A stretch of DNA of 64,000 bases from Dryas octopetala (taxonomy: Eukaryota; Streptophyta; Magnoliopsida; Rosales; Rosaceae): the NCBI GenBank assembly GCA_963921425.1, contig OY992839.1, forward strand, positions 5,396,501-5,460,500, read 5' to 3'. The notes beneath the pieces are model-generated. The model made no database searches, was not told the origin of the DNA, and saw nothing but the letters and a program-made list of their open reading frames with translations. This document shows positions 28,001 to 38,768 of the stretch, one piece after another (the stretch's first letter is position 1; every line of letters begins with the position of its first letter). Made by a program: the position numbers and the translations under genes.

Positions 28001-28264
28001 AAAAAGTATGTATAAATTCTTCTTTTGTGTTAAGAGAAATGTTGTTTGCTTTTTTCTTTATTTTGTTTTCGCATCTTTTTTTTTTTCATGTCTATTTTGT
28101 ATTGTTATTTGACGTTAGAATTATACATTTTTTATTTTGAAGATTACCATTTAAAAATGATCTCTTTAAAAAATTTAATCAAATTGAAATTATTTAGTCA
28201 ACTAAACAATAGTAAATAAATCATTATCAGTTCATAGATAAAAATATTTTTTGACTATTCTACA
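25035..28264. other. Intergenic DNA between UPL3 and SYT genes
   Basis: Mostly AT-rich with no recognised gene. One short GC-rich island (about 26745-26860, rich in CCACC and CCGGCG) stands out. On its left edge, read in reverse, it carries GGAGCGGAGCTAGAAGG, which resembles the GGGGCGGAGCCAGG termini common to plant non-autonomous transposons, but no second end was found. The rest shows nothing I can name. Confidence 0.4.
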
Positions 28265-29032
28265 AAAAAATTATTAGCCATAAATTCAATTTAGACACAT
28301 AACTATAAATGATATTTCAATGGCGTCCACGAACTTTTAAATATTTCAAATATACACCTGATTTATTATGTAAATTGAAAAATGAAATTTTGTCCATCAA
28401 TTTATTGAAAGATCAGTTAAATGTCAACTTGGCTTTTGCTAACATGGATTAATTGGCGACGTGGCACGAACTCAACATACATTTCCCGCCAAATGAGCAA
28501 CACATGTCTACTTGACACGGGCCCACACACTCATCATCTCTTTCCCGCTCGTCGAACGCTCTCCTGACCATTTAGTCTCAAAAAAACATTACGTTTTCCC
28601 CCAAATTCGAATATAAATCTCTCATTTGTGTTCAACGAGCGAGAAATAGATGATGAGTTTGTGAACCCGTGTTAGGGGTTAGGTAGACCTGTGTCGTTTA
28701 TTTGGCGGGAAATAAGCGACACGAGTCCACTTAACCCCTGACACGAACCCACAAACTCTCACTCTCTCTATTATTATTAAATTGTGGGCCCGTATCCCTC
28801 ATTTGGCGGAAAATGTTTGCTGAGATAACGCCACGTTGTCAAGTAATCCCCGTCAGCAAAAGTTAAGCTGTCATTTAACTAATCTCTCAACGAATCAATG
28901 GACATAAATTCATTTTTCAATTTAGATAATAGATCGGGTGTATATTTAAAATATTTTAAATATCATAAACTCTGTTGAAATAGCTTATATAGTTATGTGT
29001 CTAAATTAAATTTATGTCAAATTATTATATAA
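28265..29032. mobile_element. Foldback/MITE with about 250-bp inverted arms
   Basis: The left arm (28265-28520) and right arm (28770-29032) are imperfect inverted repeats. TTTAGACACATAACTATA on the left is mirrored by TATAGTTATGTGTCTAAA on the right, and the pairing continues through the segment ending in GACGTGGC. The interior has further inverted copies of a block containing TTTCCCGCCAAA (28482-28493 and, reversed, 28701-28712). Long TIRs and absence of coding sequence suggest a non-autonomous Mutator-like or foldback element; I could not fix a target-site duplication. It lies about 750 bp upstream of the SYT start codon. Confidence 0.75.
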
Positions 29033-29125
29033 AACCGTAATATCACGCAAAATAATGGCGCATTCATTGTCAAGAAAACGGTGGCAAAAACTAAAAAGAA
29101 CAGGCGAGGTCGCTATCTAAGCTAA

Positions 29126-29328
29126 CACGTGACGGACGGATAAAATCAAATGGGCCCGAATCCAGTCAAACCGGAGCCCACACACGAAAGCAATCCGGCT
29201 TTCACTGGCCTGAGCTTCCGTACAGCACACCAAAAATACAACCCCACCGATCCACGTGGCGTCTCCTGGTACCGGCTTTTTGGTCACCCGCCGCCAACTC
29301 TACCCGCCAAAGGACATCCCGCCACGTG
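29126..29328. promoter_or_regulatory. Three G-box (CACGTG) sites upstream of SYT
   Basis: CACGTG occurs at 29126-29131, 29253-29258 (within palindromic CCACGTGG) and 29323-29328. G-boxes bind bZIP and bHLH factors, including ABA-responsive ones. They lie 450-650 bp before the SYT start codon, between the foldback element and the CT tract. Function is inferred from motif and position only. Confidence 0.45.
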
Positions 29329-29484
29329 TACGAGCCCACCGCACCGTTCACGCGTCTGATCCACGCTCCGCAAATAACGAGAGAGCCTTGTAAAAAACGA
29401 CGACTGACTCCATTAGAGAATCCAAATGCGTTATGCGTCTCTCTGCCTCTTCAGTTTCAAAAACTGCCAGCACCATCTGTGTTG

Positions 29485-29543
<59 letters not shown>

Positions 29544-29582
29544 TCCCTCTCTCTCTCTCTCTCCCTCTCCCTCTCTCTCTCT
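29485..29582. repeat. Long (CT)n tract in SYT 5' region
   Basis: About 98 bp of CT with a few CCCTCT interruptions, about 200 bp before the SYT start codon and pyrimidine-rich on the coding strand. It may lie in the promoter or the 5' UTR. Frames read through it are repeat artefacts. Confidence 0.9.
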
Positions 29583-29777
29583 TCATAGCAATCCACGAAG
29601 GACAATTAAGTCATTGCATTAATTTTCTACTCTGAATATTTATTGCTTTTTTGCTGTTTTAAGGCAACATTAGTGAGTGATCTGAAAAAAAGAAGTTGAA
29701 AATGGCCATTTTCTTGAAGATCTCAAAATAATAAGCGGTAGAGAAGAAGCGTGATTTGCGGTTGTTGATTGAGAAAA

Positions 29778-31803
29778 ATGGGATTTTTCAGTACAATATT
29801 TGGGTTGTGTGGATTTGGAGTTGGTATATCAATTGGTCTCGTAGCTGGCTATTTCCTTTTCATCTATGTCCAATCCACAGATGTTCAGGTCCTCTCTTCC
29901 ATTCTGATACAATATCACCATTATTCCTCTTATTTTGTTATAGTTTTTCTATTTCCTGTTTTGGGTTTTGGTCGTTTTAGATTAATTTAATGCATAAAAG
30001 ATTTGATTTGGTTTTTTTTTTCCTTGTCAAATTATGCAAGCTTGTCAAAGGGATCGTTCCTTTTTGCCATTTTGATTTGTTGTTGATTTATTGCACATTC
30101 AACCCATAATGGATATTAAATTTAAAGGATTTTAAGGGGTAGAGAAATAAGAAATTGTTTGGAAATTATTTGGGTATATAGAGTGTGAGTGTGTGTTTTC
30201 TAGTTGTGACTTGGGAGTGATGCAGCATTGTCATCTGCATCTAGATACTGATGGAGTGGGAGACTTTTTTAGAGTCAGCTGCACAACCATGAAGCAAGCA
30301 ATGTGGGTGCTTTGTGCACAACATGGTTGCAGTTATGGCAACTCACAGAGGGTTGAAGCCTTAGCACATACATGTATGCAAGTGGGTTTACTGGGAATGG
30401 GACTATGCTTAAACAAGCATGCATACTTCTTGAGCAATACATGCAGAAAAGCACGAATGCCTGCTTATTTTATAACCCTTAAATGTATCTCTGTGTAAGG
30501 ACTATTTCAAGAGAAATTGAGGATAAATTATGATGGTGACAAATAGTAGGGACTTGAAATGGATGCAGATCTTTATCAAAACTACCAAAACACTAGGAAA
30601 ACATGTATTTTTCTTTTAAATAACTTTTACAAGAGTAGAAGTGTAGAGAAAAAAGATCAGAAAAATGAAAAGAAGAAACAGATGTGCAGCATGTTGCATA
30701 TGTTGGAAAAATATGACATCTCTATCTGCATTTGTTTGAGCCTAACTGATTGCCTTGGGTTGGGCAGAATCCTGAAATTCGTCCTTTGGTTGAGCAAGAC
30801 ACAGAAACATTACAGCAAATGCTTCCTGAGATACCTCTTTGGGTGAAAAATCCAGACTATGATCGTGTATGTAGCTAATGTCTGTAACTACTTTTCATTG
30901 ATATCATATCTTTTATGGGTTTTATCAGTATAGTGTTTTAGCACTTATTTTATTAACTATTTTTTCTTTTTCTTTTTTGCCCTGTGAAGCTTGATTGGCT
31001 AAACAAATTTCTTGAATATATGTGGCCTTATCTCGACAAGGTGATTTATACAATCTGATTTTTATTTTTTGGAATTCTTTTTAGTTTGTTGTGTTGTTGA
31101 CTTCTTGTTAATGGTTCATGGCTTTATATTTTATTCTTATGTAGGCGATCTGCAAGACTGCAAAAGATATAGCAAAGCCCATAATTGCTGAGCAAATTCC
31201 AAACTACAAGATTGAGTCTGTTGAATTTGAAAAACTGACTTTAGGTTCCTTACCACCAACTTTTCAAGGTTAGCAGACCTGTGTTTCTTCTCTAGAGTTT
31301 CTCTTTTAAACAGTGTCTCATTTGAGTTATTGGAAACTTCTAATCCCTATTTGGTAGCGTATTGTCTTCTTAAATTGTAAACCATTAGGGGATTCTCTTT
31401 TTATTTTGAGGCTAATTTATTATCGTACATCAGAGGCACCTTAGAGGTCCCTTGTTTGTTCTTAACTAACTACCTCTTTGCTTCATTACTTATAAATAAT
31501 GGGAAAATGATCGACTCGATGTTTTTGTATTTTTTTGGACTGGTGTCTGCCTTGGATATATATATGTGTGCATGATGTAGTTTCAGAACATTGCATTCAA
31601 TTTTTTTCTCCAAATAATATTGTTTTTAGGTATGAAAGTTTATGTCACTGATGAGAAGGAGTTGATTATGGAACCCTCCATAAAGTGGGCTGCAAATCCT
31701 AATATCCTTGTTGCTGCAAAAGCATTTGGATTGAAAGCAACTGTTCAGGTTTTCTTTTCTACTGTGCTAGGAAAATGTTCTACTGTTAGTTTATTTGTTT
31801 CAA

Positions 31804-31839
<36 letters not shown>

Positions 31840-34800
31840 TTAGAATTACTTGTGTTAATACTTTATGTCCGGTTCATTTCAGGTGGTGGACTTGCAAGTT
31901 TTTGCTGCACCACGTATTACTTTGAAGCCCTTGGTTCCAAGCTTTCCATGTTTTGCCCAAATCAATGTGTCTCTCATGGACAAGGTTTGCGTGTGTAAAA
32001 TAATTATTTAATAATGATATCTTACTGATATTTTGGGTATTGATAACATGAATGTATTTGTGTATATATATTTTATATTTTATTCAAGGAAGTTCATCAT
32101 TATTTTCTATGACAATTTATGTGCTCAAGCTGGTCCTGGGGAGTTGGATCATCTTGTTGGTTTTGGAACCTTTTAGTTGATGGCTACAGAATTGTACCAC
32201 AGCTAAATAATGTTGTTTTTATACTTTTGGAGCCTCCATATCTTACAATTTTTAAACACACATTTAAAATCTATTTTTGGAAATCCAGATTAATTCTAGT
32301 AATGTATGTTCAGGATTGTCTTTCATCAGGAATATTCTTATACCTTTTACTAGTAACTCTTTAATCTTCTCTTTTGATTATATTTCTTTGGTTTTGCAGC
32401 CTTATGTTGATTTTGGATTGAAGCTTATAGGGGCTGACCTTATGTCAATACCTGGCCTTTACAGATTTGTCCAGGTAGAATGTGTTGCCCTGTCCCATTG
32501 AAAAGTTATTTTTCCACTTGTTAAGCTTAAAGGATTATACAGTTTCTAGCTTGGAATCTGATTGAGTGATCATAATTATATTACCTTGGTATCCGCACAC
32601 AAGATAACTGTTTTTCTGATCATGAGGCTATGCAAACTGGATTCTGCTTCTCTCTCTCCAACCATCCTTTACTAGCTTTTATGAAAACATTTGTGGGTTA
32701 CATTGCAGTTCATTTTATAGTGTTACTATATTAGTGTGTCATCAACTCATTATAGTTGTTGGACAACTACAGAGAAATGATCTCACAATTTATTTGGTGC
32801 AACATGTACGAGATTTAATATTGTCTGCTAGCATAAGTTTAATGATTTGAGTACATGCAACTGATGAATGCAGTATATGATTATACATTCAAGTGTCGAA
32901 TAGAATGTCTTAAGATGTCAGAGGCTTGGAGTTGAATGATCTGTATTTGAGGGGTAAATACATTTTTAAGACTGCCATTTGCTAGAAACATTTTATGCAT
33001 ATGCATCTTCTTCTCCGACTTTTGGACAGGGACCTTATAACTGGCTTTATTGGAAAAGTTCCATTTGATTATAATTGAAGCCATTTTCTGAAGTAAAGGG
33101 GTGTTACTAGAAACTACAATGATGTTTCTCTTTTGAGGGTTTCTCGGCTATATGTATGCACATACAAACATGTTTATATGTTATTTAGATTGATCAGTAA
33201 GTAGATTATGGAAAGTTTAGGGTTGCTCTATTTCTCATATCTTGTGACCCCTCCATTTGTGGTGGAAGTTGAATGGTTCGGTGTATTATTCTGTATTTCG
33301 TTGTTTGTGCTGATTTCAAAGAAACCTTTTCCTTGCTGTTCTGTTATGTATCAGTTTTGTAATATTGGTTTTAACTGAGTTAGAAAGGGTTTTCCTACAG
33401 GAGCTTATCAAAGATCAGGTTGCTAACATGTATCTCTGGCCCAAAACTCTTGAAGTACCAATAATGGACGCTTCAAAGTATGTTTCTGCATTCATCTGAA
33501 ATTTAGTGTGACTAATACTTTTTGTTTTTTTGTAATTTTTGGCTGACAAAATTGCTTGCACTTTGCAGAGCCTTTAATAGGCCTGTAGGAATTCTCAATG
33601 TGAAGGTTCTGAGGGCAACAAAGTTAAAAAAGAAGGATCTTCTTGGTGCTTCGGACCCTTATGTAAAACTAAAGCTCACTGAGGACAACCTTCCATCAAA
33701 GAAGACCACGGTCAAGCACAAGAACCTGAACCCTGAATGGAATGAAGAATTCAACTTGGTTGTCAAAGATCCACAATCTCAGGCTATGGAATTTCTTGTT
33801 TATGACTGGGAGAAGGTATATTATTCTAGTTTTCCTTTCAGAAGTCATATTTTATGTTTTGATTATGTATATCTGAAGCATTTTTTCCCTTCTTTTAGGT
33901 TGGCAAACATGAAAAAATGGGTATGAATGTAGTACCTTTGAAAGACCTACCCCATGATGAGCCAAAAGTTTTGACTCTCGAGCTCCTAAAAAATATGGAC
34001 TCCAATGATGCTCAAAATGAGAAGAACCGTGGGCAGCTTGAAGTGGAATTGACTTATAAACCTTTTAAAGAGGAGGACTTGCCAAAAGGGTTTGAAGAAA
34101 CTTCAGAAGTACAGAAGGCTCCTGATGGAACGCCACCTGGTGGAGGTTTGCTTGTTGTCATAGTTCATGAAGCTCAAGATCTTGAAGGAAAGCACCATTG
34201 TAATCCACACGTGCGACTTATTTTCAAAGGGGAGGAAAGAAGGACCAAGGTATGGGTGTTTTGGGAACATTTGAAAATTTAAATCCTGACATTTGTTAAA
34301 AACTTCTAAGGTATCCTGGTTTTGATTCTGCTCTTGCAGCCTGCTATATTCTTACGATGTATGCCTGATTTGTGCAATATTCAGCTTTTAATATTACGAT
34401 GTGTACCTTTCTGTAGATTTTTTATAACCAATATTACATTACATGCCTCTTTTTAAATTTGGGTAGTTTGTGTTATCATTCAAAGTTACATCGGGAGACT
34501 ATATGCCTAATATTGCATTGATCATTTTGTTCTTCAAAAGAAGAGAAGGGACAAAAGATTATATCAATTAGATGAGATTATCAAATGTTCAAGTTAGAAA
34601 GGCTGCACACACACACACACACTGAAGAGGATGTATGCATCTTTGTTCTTCACTTGAACAGTGAAATTAGAAAAATTTTATTCCCCAAATTGTCTGTCTT
34701 GTTTTAAAAAATGGAGTTGTAGAAACTGTCAGATGTTCTGAGATTCTAAGATTGTCTGTTACGTGGTTTAAGTTTATTGATGTTCTATTGATTGTACAGC

Positions 34801-35591
34801 ACATGAAGAAGAGTAGAGATCCAAGATGGGAAGAGGATTTTCAATTTATGCTTGAAGAACCTCCCACTAATGACAAACTACATGTTGAGGTTGTCAGCAC
34901 CTCATCAAGGATGGGCGGGGGCCTGCTGCATGGAAAGGTGCGGATCACATAACTTTTTTTATACTATGTAATAAGGTGGACAAGTATCATGGATTCTATT
35001 GTATATAGTTGCTAGGACTAGCATGCTGCATTTTGGTTTATCTGATAGTATGCAACTATTACAGTTACCGTACCCTGTTTCTCCTTTTGCATAAAACTTC
35101 ATGTAACTATATTCATGTTGATAACCTTTAGAATAACTTTACAGTAGAAAGCAAATCATAGTACACTATCATTGTGCTTCTAATGCCCGATTAGCGTCCC
35201 TTTTTGGAAACATTTGCTGTATTGGCTGTTTTACAAGATGAAATGCTTGGGATTCATTTTTGAAAGCAGATGCTAAATTGCTTTCGAATATGGTTATTAT
35301 GGGTTGTTGCTGACAAAGCGACAATTATTGAAAATAGTATCTTGTTTTGCACTCAGCTTCCTGTCTAAATTACTTGTATTCTGGATGTTGTGAAATTCTA
35401 TCACATCCTTGTTTTGTTGTTGTATAAATGATTGAAACCATCTTTTCTTTTGTGATCAGGAATCTCTGGGTTATGTCCAAATCAATCTTTCTGATGTTGT
35501 TTCCAACAAAAGAATCAACCAGAAGTACCATCTTATAGACTCAAAGAATGGACAGATCCAGCTCGAGCTGCAATGGAGAAGTGCTTCATAA
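29778..35591 (+). CDS. SYT1: Plant synaptotagmin, SYT1/2-like (SMP and tandem C2 domains)
   Basis: An ER-anchored tether at ER-plasma membrane contact sites that carries lipids in its SMP domain and binds membranes with Ca2+-responsive C2 domains; the Arabidopsis relative maintains membrane integrity under stress. Twelve exons: 29778-29888, 30768-30866, 30990-31040, 31145-31268, 31630-31748, 31883-31984, 32400-32474, 33401-33477, 33569-33815, 33899-34249, 34800-34937 and 35460-35591. They give 1626 nt, 541 aa, equal to Arabidopsis SYT1. An N-terminal membrane segment (about residues 7-30, start MGFFSTIFG), an SMP domain (about 66-250, with LGSLPPTFQGMKVY and GADLMSIPGLYRFVQ), C2A (about 258-360, with GASDPYVKLKL and VYDWEKVG) and C2B (about 415-510) are visible. 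C2B has Asn where C2A has Asp (CNPHVRL), as in relatives. SYT1 versus SYT2 was not resolved. Intron 5 contains a GT/GA microsatellite (31805-31840). Confidence 0.94.
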
Positions 35592-35980
35592 GCTCAAAGT
35601 TTTTTTTTTTTTGTTTCTTTTTTCATAACTGTGCTGGTAATGAAATTCTGAACAAGAATGAGTCTAGCATACCACTCGAGATAAAATGTCCTCTTTTTCT
35701 CGTCTTCATACTATATCCATTTTTGACCAAAAAGGGAAACTACATGGATTTGTTTTTTCTTCATGTACATGCCTTGGTATATTGATTATTGGGTTTCGTT
35801 GCTTGTAATTTAGCTTCGGTTTGCTTGGTTTCTGAGTAAAATCAAAAAACAAAAAACTAAGAAAAAGTGGGGGAAGGATTTGCAGACAGGGTTGCCTAAT
35901 TGTTGAAATAAACCCTAATCTAATTTCTAATCTCACTTGGAACAATATATTTTCAATAAACATTTAAAATGATGATCCTT
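35592..35980. other. SYT 3' flank, likely 3' UTR
   Basis: Starts with a T-run and T-rich sequence after the SYT stop codon; probably contains the 3' UTR and polyadenylation region. No separate gene seen. Confidence 0.45.
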
Positions 35981-36056
35981 TAATCAAACGGATAAATGAT
36001 TTTCGATTTAGTTAATTTTTTTGCAAAGATAATTCTTCAAGGGGGGGCTAAAATGA
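35981..36056. mobile_element. Degenerate arm of the 53.9-kb MITE family
   Basis: The stretch with ATGATTTTCGATTTAGTTAA and GGGGCTAAAA matches, with substitutions, the arms of the inverted-repeat element at 53937-54335 and its relative at 50890-51099. Only one arm is left. Confidence 0.5.
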
Positions 36057-36324
36057 AGATGTGGAGTGGGTTCATGAGAGATTCCTTATTTGCCCTTAAA
36101 TCTTTCTATTCAACCCAATTTCAGGTGTCCAACACCAACTTCCAGCCTTGAGAACAGTTCCAGGTTTCCAAGAGTATGTAAAAACCACAAAATACGGTGC
36201 AATGAAGTTCTGTGATCATTTGGCGTTATCTAGCTCAGATATTAATTCAGAACATTGTATGGTAGCAGCACTTTTTGATGATGTATTAGGATCAAAGACC
36301 AGAAATTAATATCTGAGCTAGCTA

Positions 36325-36837
36325 CAGTGGATAGGCCAGTTTCTTTGAAATGTCAAGGTTGGGAACTGTACCTATGGATTGCTACAACACTGGATATGGG
36401 AGGAATGTGGTTCACTACTTCACTCTCTTTTTCATATTTTGTTCTGGTGATTCTGAACTTCTTCATTAATTGAGAATTGAAAGTTTCATGGATTAATGGC
36501 ATTGTTGATACAGATTGAAACAGAGTATGCTAAGGAAACTGCTCAGCTTAAACCCCCACATAGATTTGTGCCATGGGTGGTTGGCAATATTAATCAACCA
36601 CTTCAAGGGGTTGGTCACTAATTAGCAATCAATCAAACACCTTTGGGTTCTCTTATTTTCCTTTCTTTTTTGATCCCCTCATTACCAATCTTCTGTATGT
36701 AGGACTTCCAAAGTTTCATGGCCTATCTATGCAAGGCTTCCAAAACCAAACCCCAAGAAGCGTGCAGATCACTTCCTTGTAAAATTGAATCAACTGGGAA
36801 AGAAAATTTGGTTCCTCAAGTTTTCCATGCATCATAA
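36325..36837 (+). pseudogene. 3' remnant of a GILT-like thiol reductase gene
   Basis: Three consecutive blocks match the C-terminal third of plant GILT (gamma-interferon-inducible lysosomal thiol reductase-like, secreted/vacuolar) proteins. Block A (36325-about 36405) encodes MDCYNTGYG but needs a frame change after a CAGTGG (Gln-Trp) start, and the family Cys there appears lost. Block B, 36514-36609, encodes AKETAQLKPPHRFVPWVV and is bounded by a good AG acceptor and GT donor. Block C, 36703-36837, encodes DFQSFMAYLCKA and runs to TAA. B and C join in phase. I find no signal peptide and no CxxC active-site exon upstream, so the gene is 5'-truncated. It lies between SYT and APX3 and could still be transcribed, but it cannot encode a working reductase from what is visible. 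Confidence 0.75.
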
Positions 36838-37442
36838 GCACTAGCAGAGACAAGAGGACCTATCAAGGTCTTCTCTAATTTTGGGGTTAAAAAGAAAAAG
36901 AAAAAGAACTGATATAGCAATATAGCATGCATGGTATTTTGGCCCAATTTCAAAGGAAGTGCTAACCTAGTTTCTTCAAAATTGGATAATGGCAATTAAT
37001 AACAGTAATTGTTATGTTATAACACAAGTGAATGTGACTTTATAAGTTTAAATTGTGTGTTTTATATTGGTTTTATTAGTTTTTGACATGTTTATGTAAG
37101 AAAAGACATAAAAGTATATCTATAAGTATTATTTTTGTGCAGTTCAAATAGCCACTGTTGTACCGTGACAATAATTGCCAATGTTAGATAGTGAAAATTG
37201 CTAAACACTTGGTAGGTTTCGTGTTGCGCACATTTTATTAAAGTGGACCGGAATGAGATTTACTGTAGCATGTGAGCTGAGTTATCAATCTTATTTTCCA
37301 AGTGGACTTAAAAATAAAAAAAAACCCTAAAATTATTTACTTTATTTTTAAAACTTAAAATTTACTTTAATATAGAAAGCACATAATTAATATTTTTTCT
37401 AAGTGAATTCTTCCAATAATAGTAATAGATATTGTAATAGGC
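36838..37442. other. Intergenic DNA
   Basis: AT-rich DNA after the GILT remnant; nothing recognised. Confidence 0.5.
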
Positions 37443-38555
37443 TTAATTATCGATTTACCATCCAAAACTGTAACTCATTCTCGCTTTATCACCTGAAAGT
37501 TTTTTTGTCCTAGATTACCACCTGTAACTTACATCTGTATCCCATTTTACCTTGTTCCGTCAATAATTCCGTTAAAAATAATAACTTGGCCGTTAATGCT
37601 GACGTGGCGTGCTAGATGTGCGCCACATGTCACATCTTTTCTATTATTTTCAGATTTTTTTATTCCTATATTTTTATAAACTTTGAAAATTAATTAAAAA
37701 TAGCTCCAAACCCAGAAAAATACACACTAAATTTTCTGCGGACTCGTCTTGACTAGCACTAATTTAATATAAGGTTAAATTACCAATTTGCTTTCTAAAA
37801 ATTTCCAAAAAAATTAGAAAGTCCAAATTTATTTCTAAAAAATTAAAATAAATTTTCCTCTATTAAATAAATTCTAGAATTTTTCACAAACTCTTGGAAA
37901 AATTCTCAAAAATATTTTGAAAATTACCAAAAGCCTGTTTTAGAGAATTATTTCGAAACTTTACGGAAATTATAGAATTTTTCTAAAATTTATTTTATAG
38001 GGAAATTTATTTTCCTCTAAGCCTGAGAGGTCTTTTGGGTAGCAAGTGTTCACGAGAAAGGTATTGTTAGTTTTTAAAAGATTAACGATGCAAATTTCAT
38101 ATTTTTTGGAGTTCGGGAGATTATCCTATGAATTTCCAAAGAGTCTAGAGTATTTTAATTTTCTAGAAATAAATTTGGACTTTCCAAATTTTCTGAAAAT
38201 TTTTAGTGGGAAAATTAGTATTTTGACTCCATAGTAAATTAGTACTAGTCAAGACAAGTCAGTAGGAATTTTGCGTGTATTTTTCTAAGTTCGGAGGTAT
38301 TTTTAATTAATTTTCAAAGTTTATAAAAATAGAAAAATAAAAAAATCAGAAAATATAAGAAAAGATGTGACATGTAGAACATATCAAGCGCGCCACGTCA
38401 GCATTAACGGCCATGTCATCATTTTTAACGGAATTGTTGACGGAACAAGATAAAATGAGACACGGATATAAGTTACATGTGGTAATCTGGGACAAAAACT
38501 CAGATGGTAAAATGAGAATGAGTTACAGTTTTGGGTGGTAAATCGATGATTAAAT
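37443..38555. mobile_element. 1.1-kb foldback element upstream of APX3
   Basis: The arms, about 37443-37860 and 38140-38555, are inverted copies of each other. ATCGATTTACCATCCAAAAC on the left corresponds to the reverse of GTTTTGGGTGGTAAATCGAT on the right, and pairing continues through a TGACGTGGC block (37600-37608 and its mirror GCCACGTCA at 38392-38400) into the AT-rich centre. No coding sequence is present. It looks like a non-autonomous Mutator-like or foldback transposon. Its right end is about 215 bp from the APX3 start codon, so it probably forms part of that promoter region. Confidence 0.8.
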
Positions 38556-38768
38556 AAAACAAAACAAAAATAAGGAAGACCAATTTTTTATTTTTTAGAA
38601 GGATGAAAATCCAAATTGTGGAGCGCGTGTGAGCACGGCTCTTGAGTCCGTCGGACTTAAAGCTGAGGCTTATAGAGAGGCGCCATTGGTCCTTCTTCGC
38701 TCTCACTCTCTTCGTTTCCTCTTTGCTCCGAGTCGCAGTTGCAGTGACTCAGTAAGTTCCGGGTTTCG

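Noticed and set aside
29326-29635. Leu/Ser-rich and Arg/Glu-rich frames through the CT tract
   Set aside because: Dipeptide repeats created by (CT)n on either strand, in the SYT 5' region.
30193-30498. 101-codon frame in SYT intron 1
   Set aside because: Lies wholly between two well-defined SYT exons and resembles no known protein.
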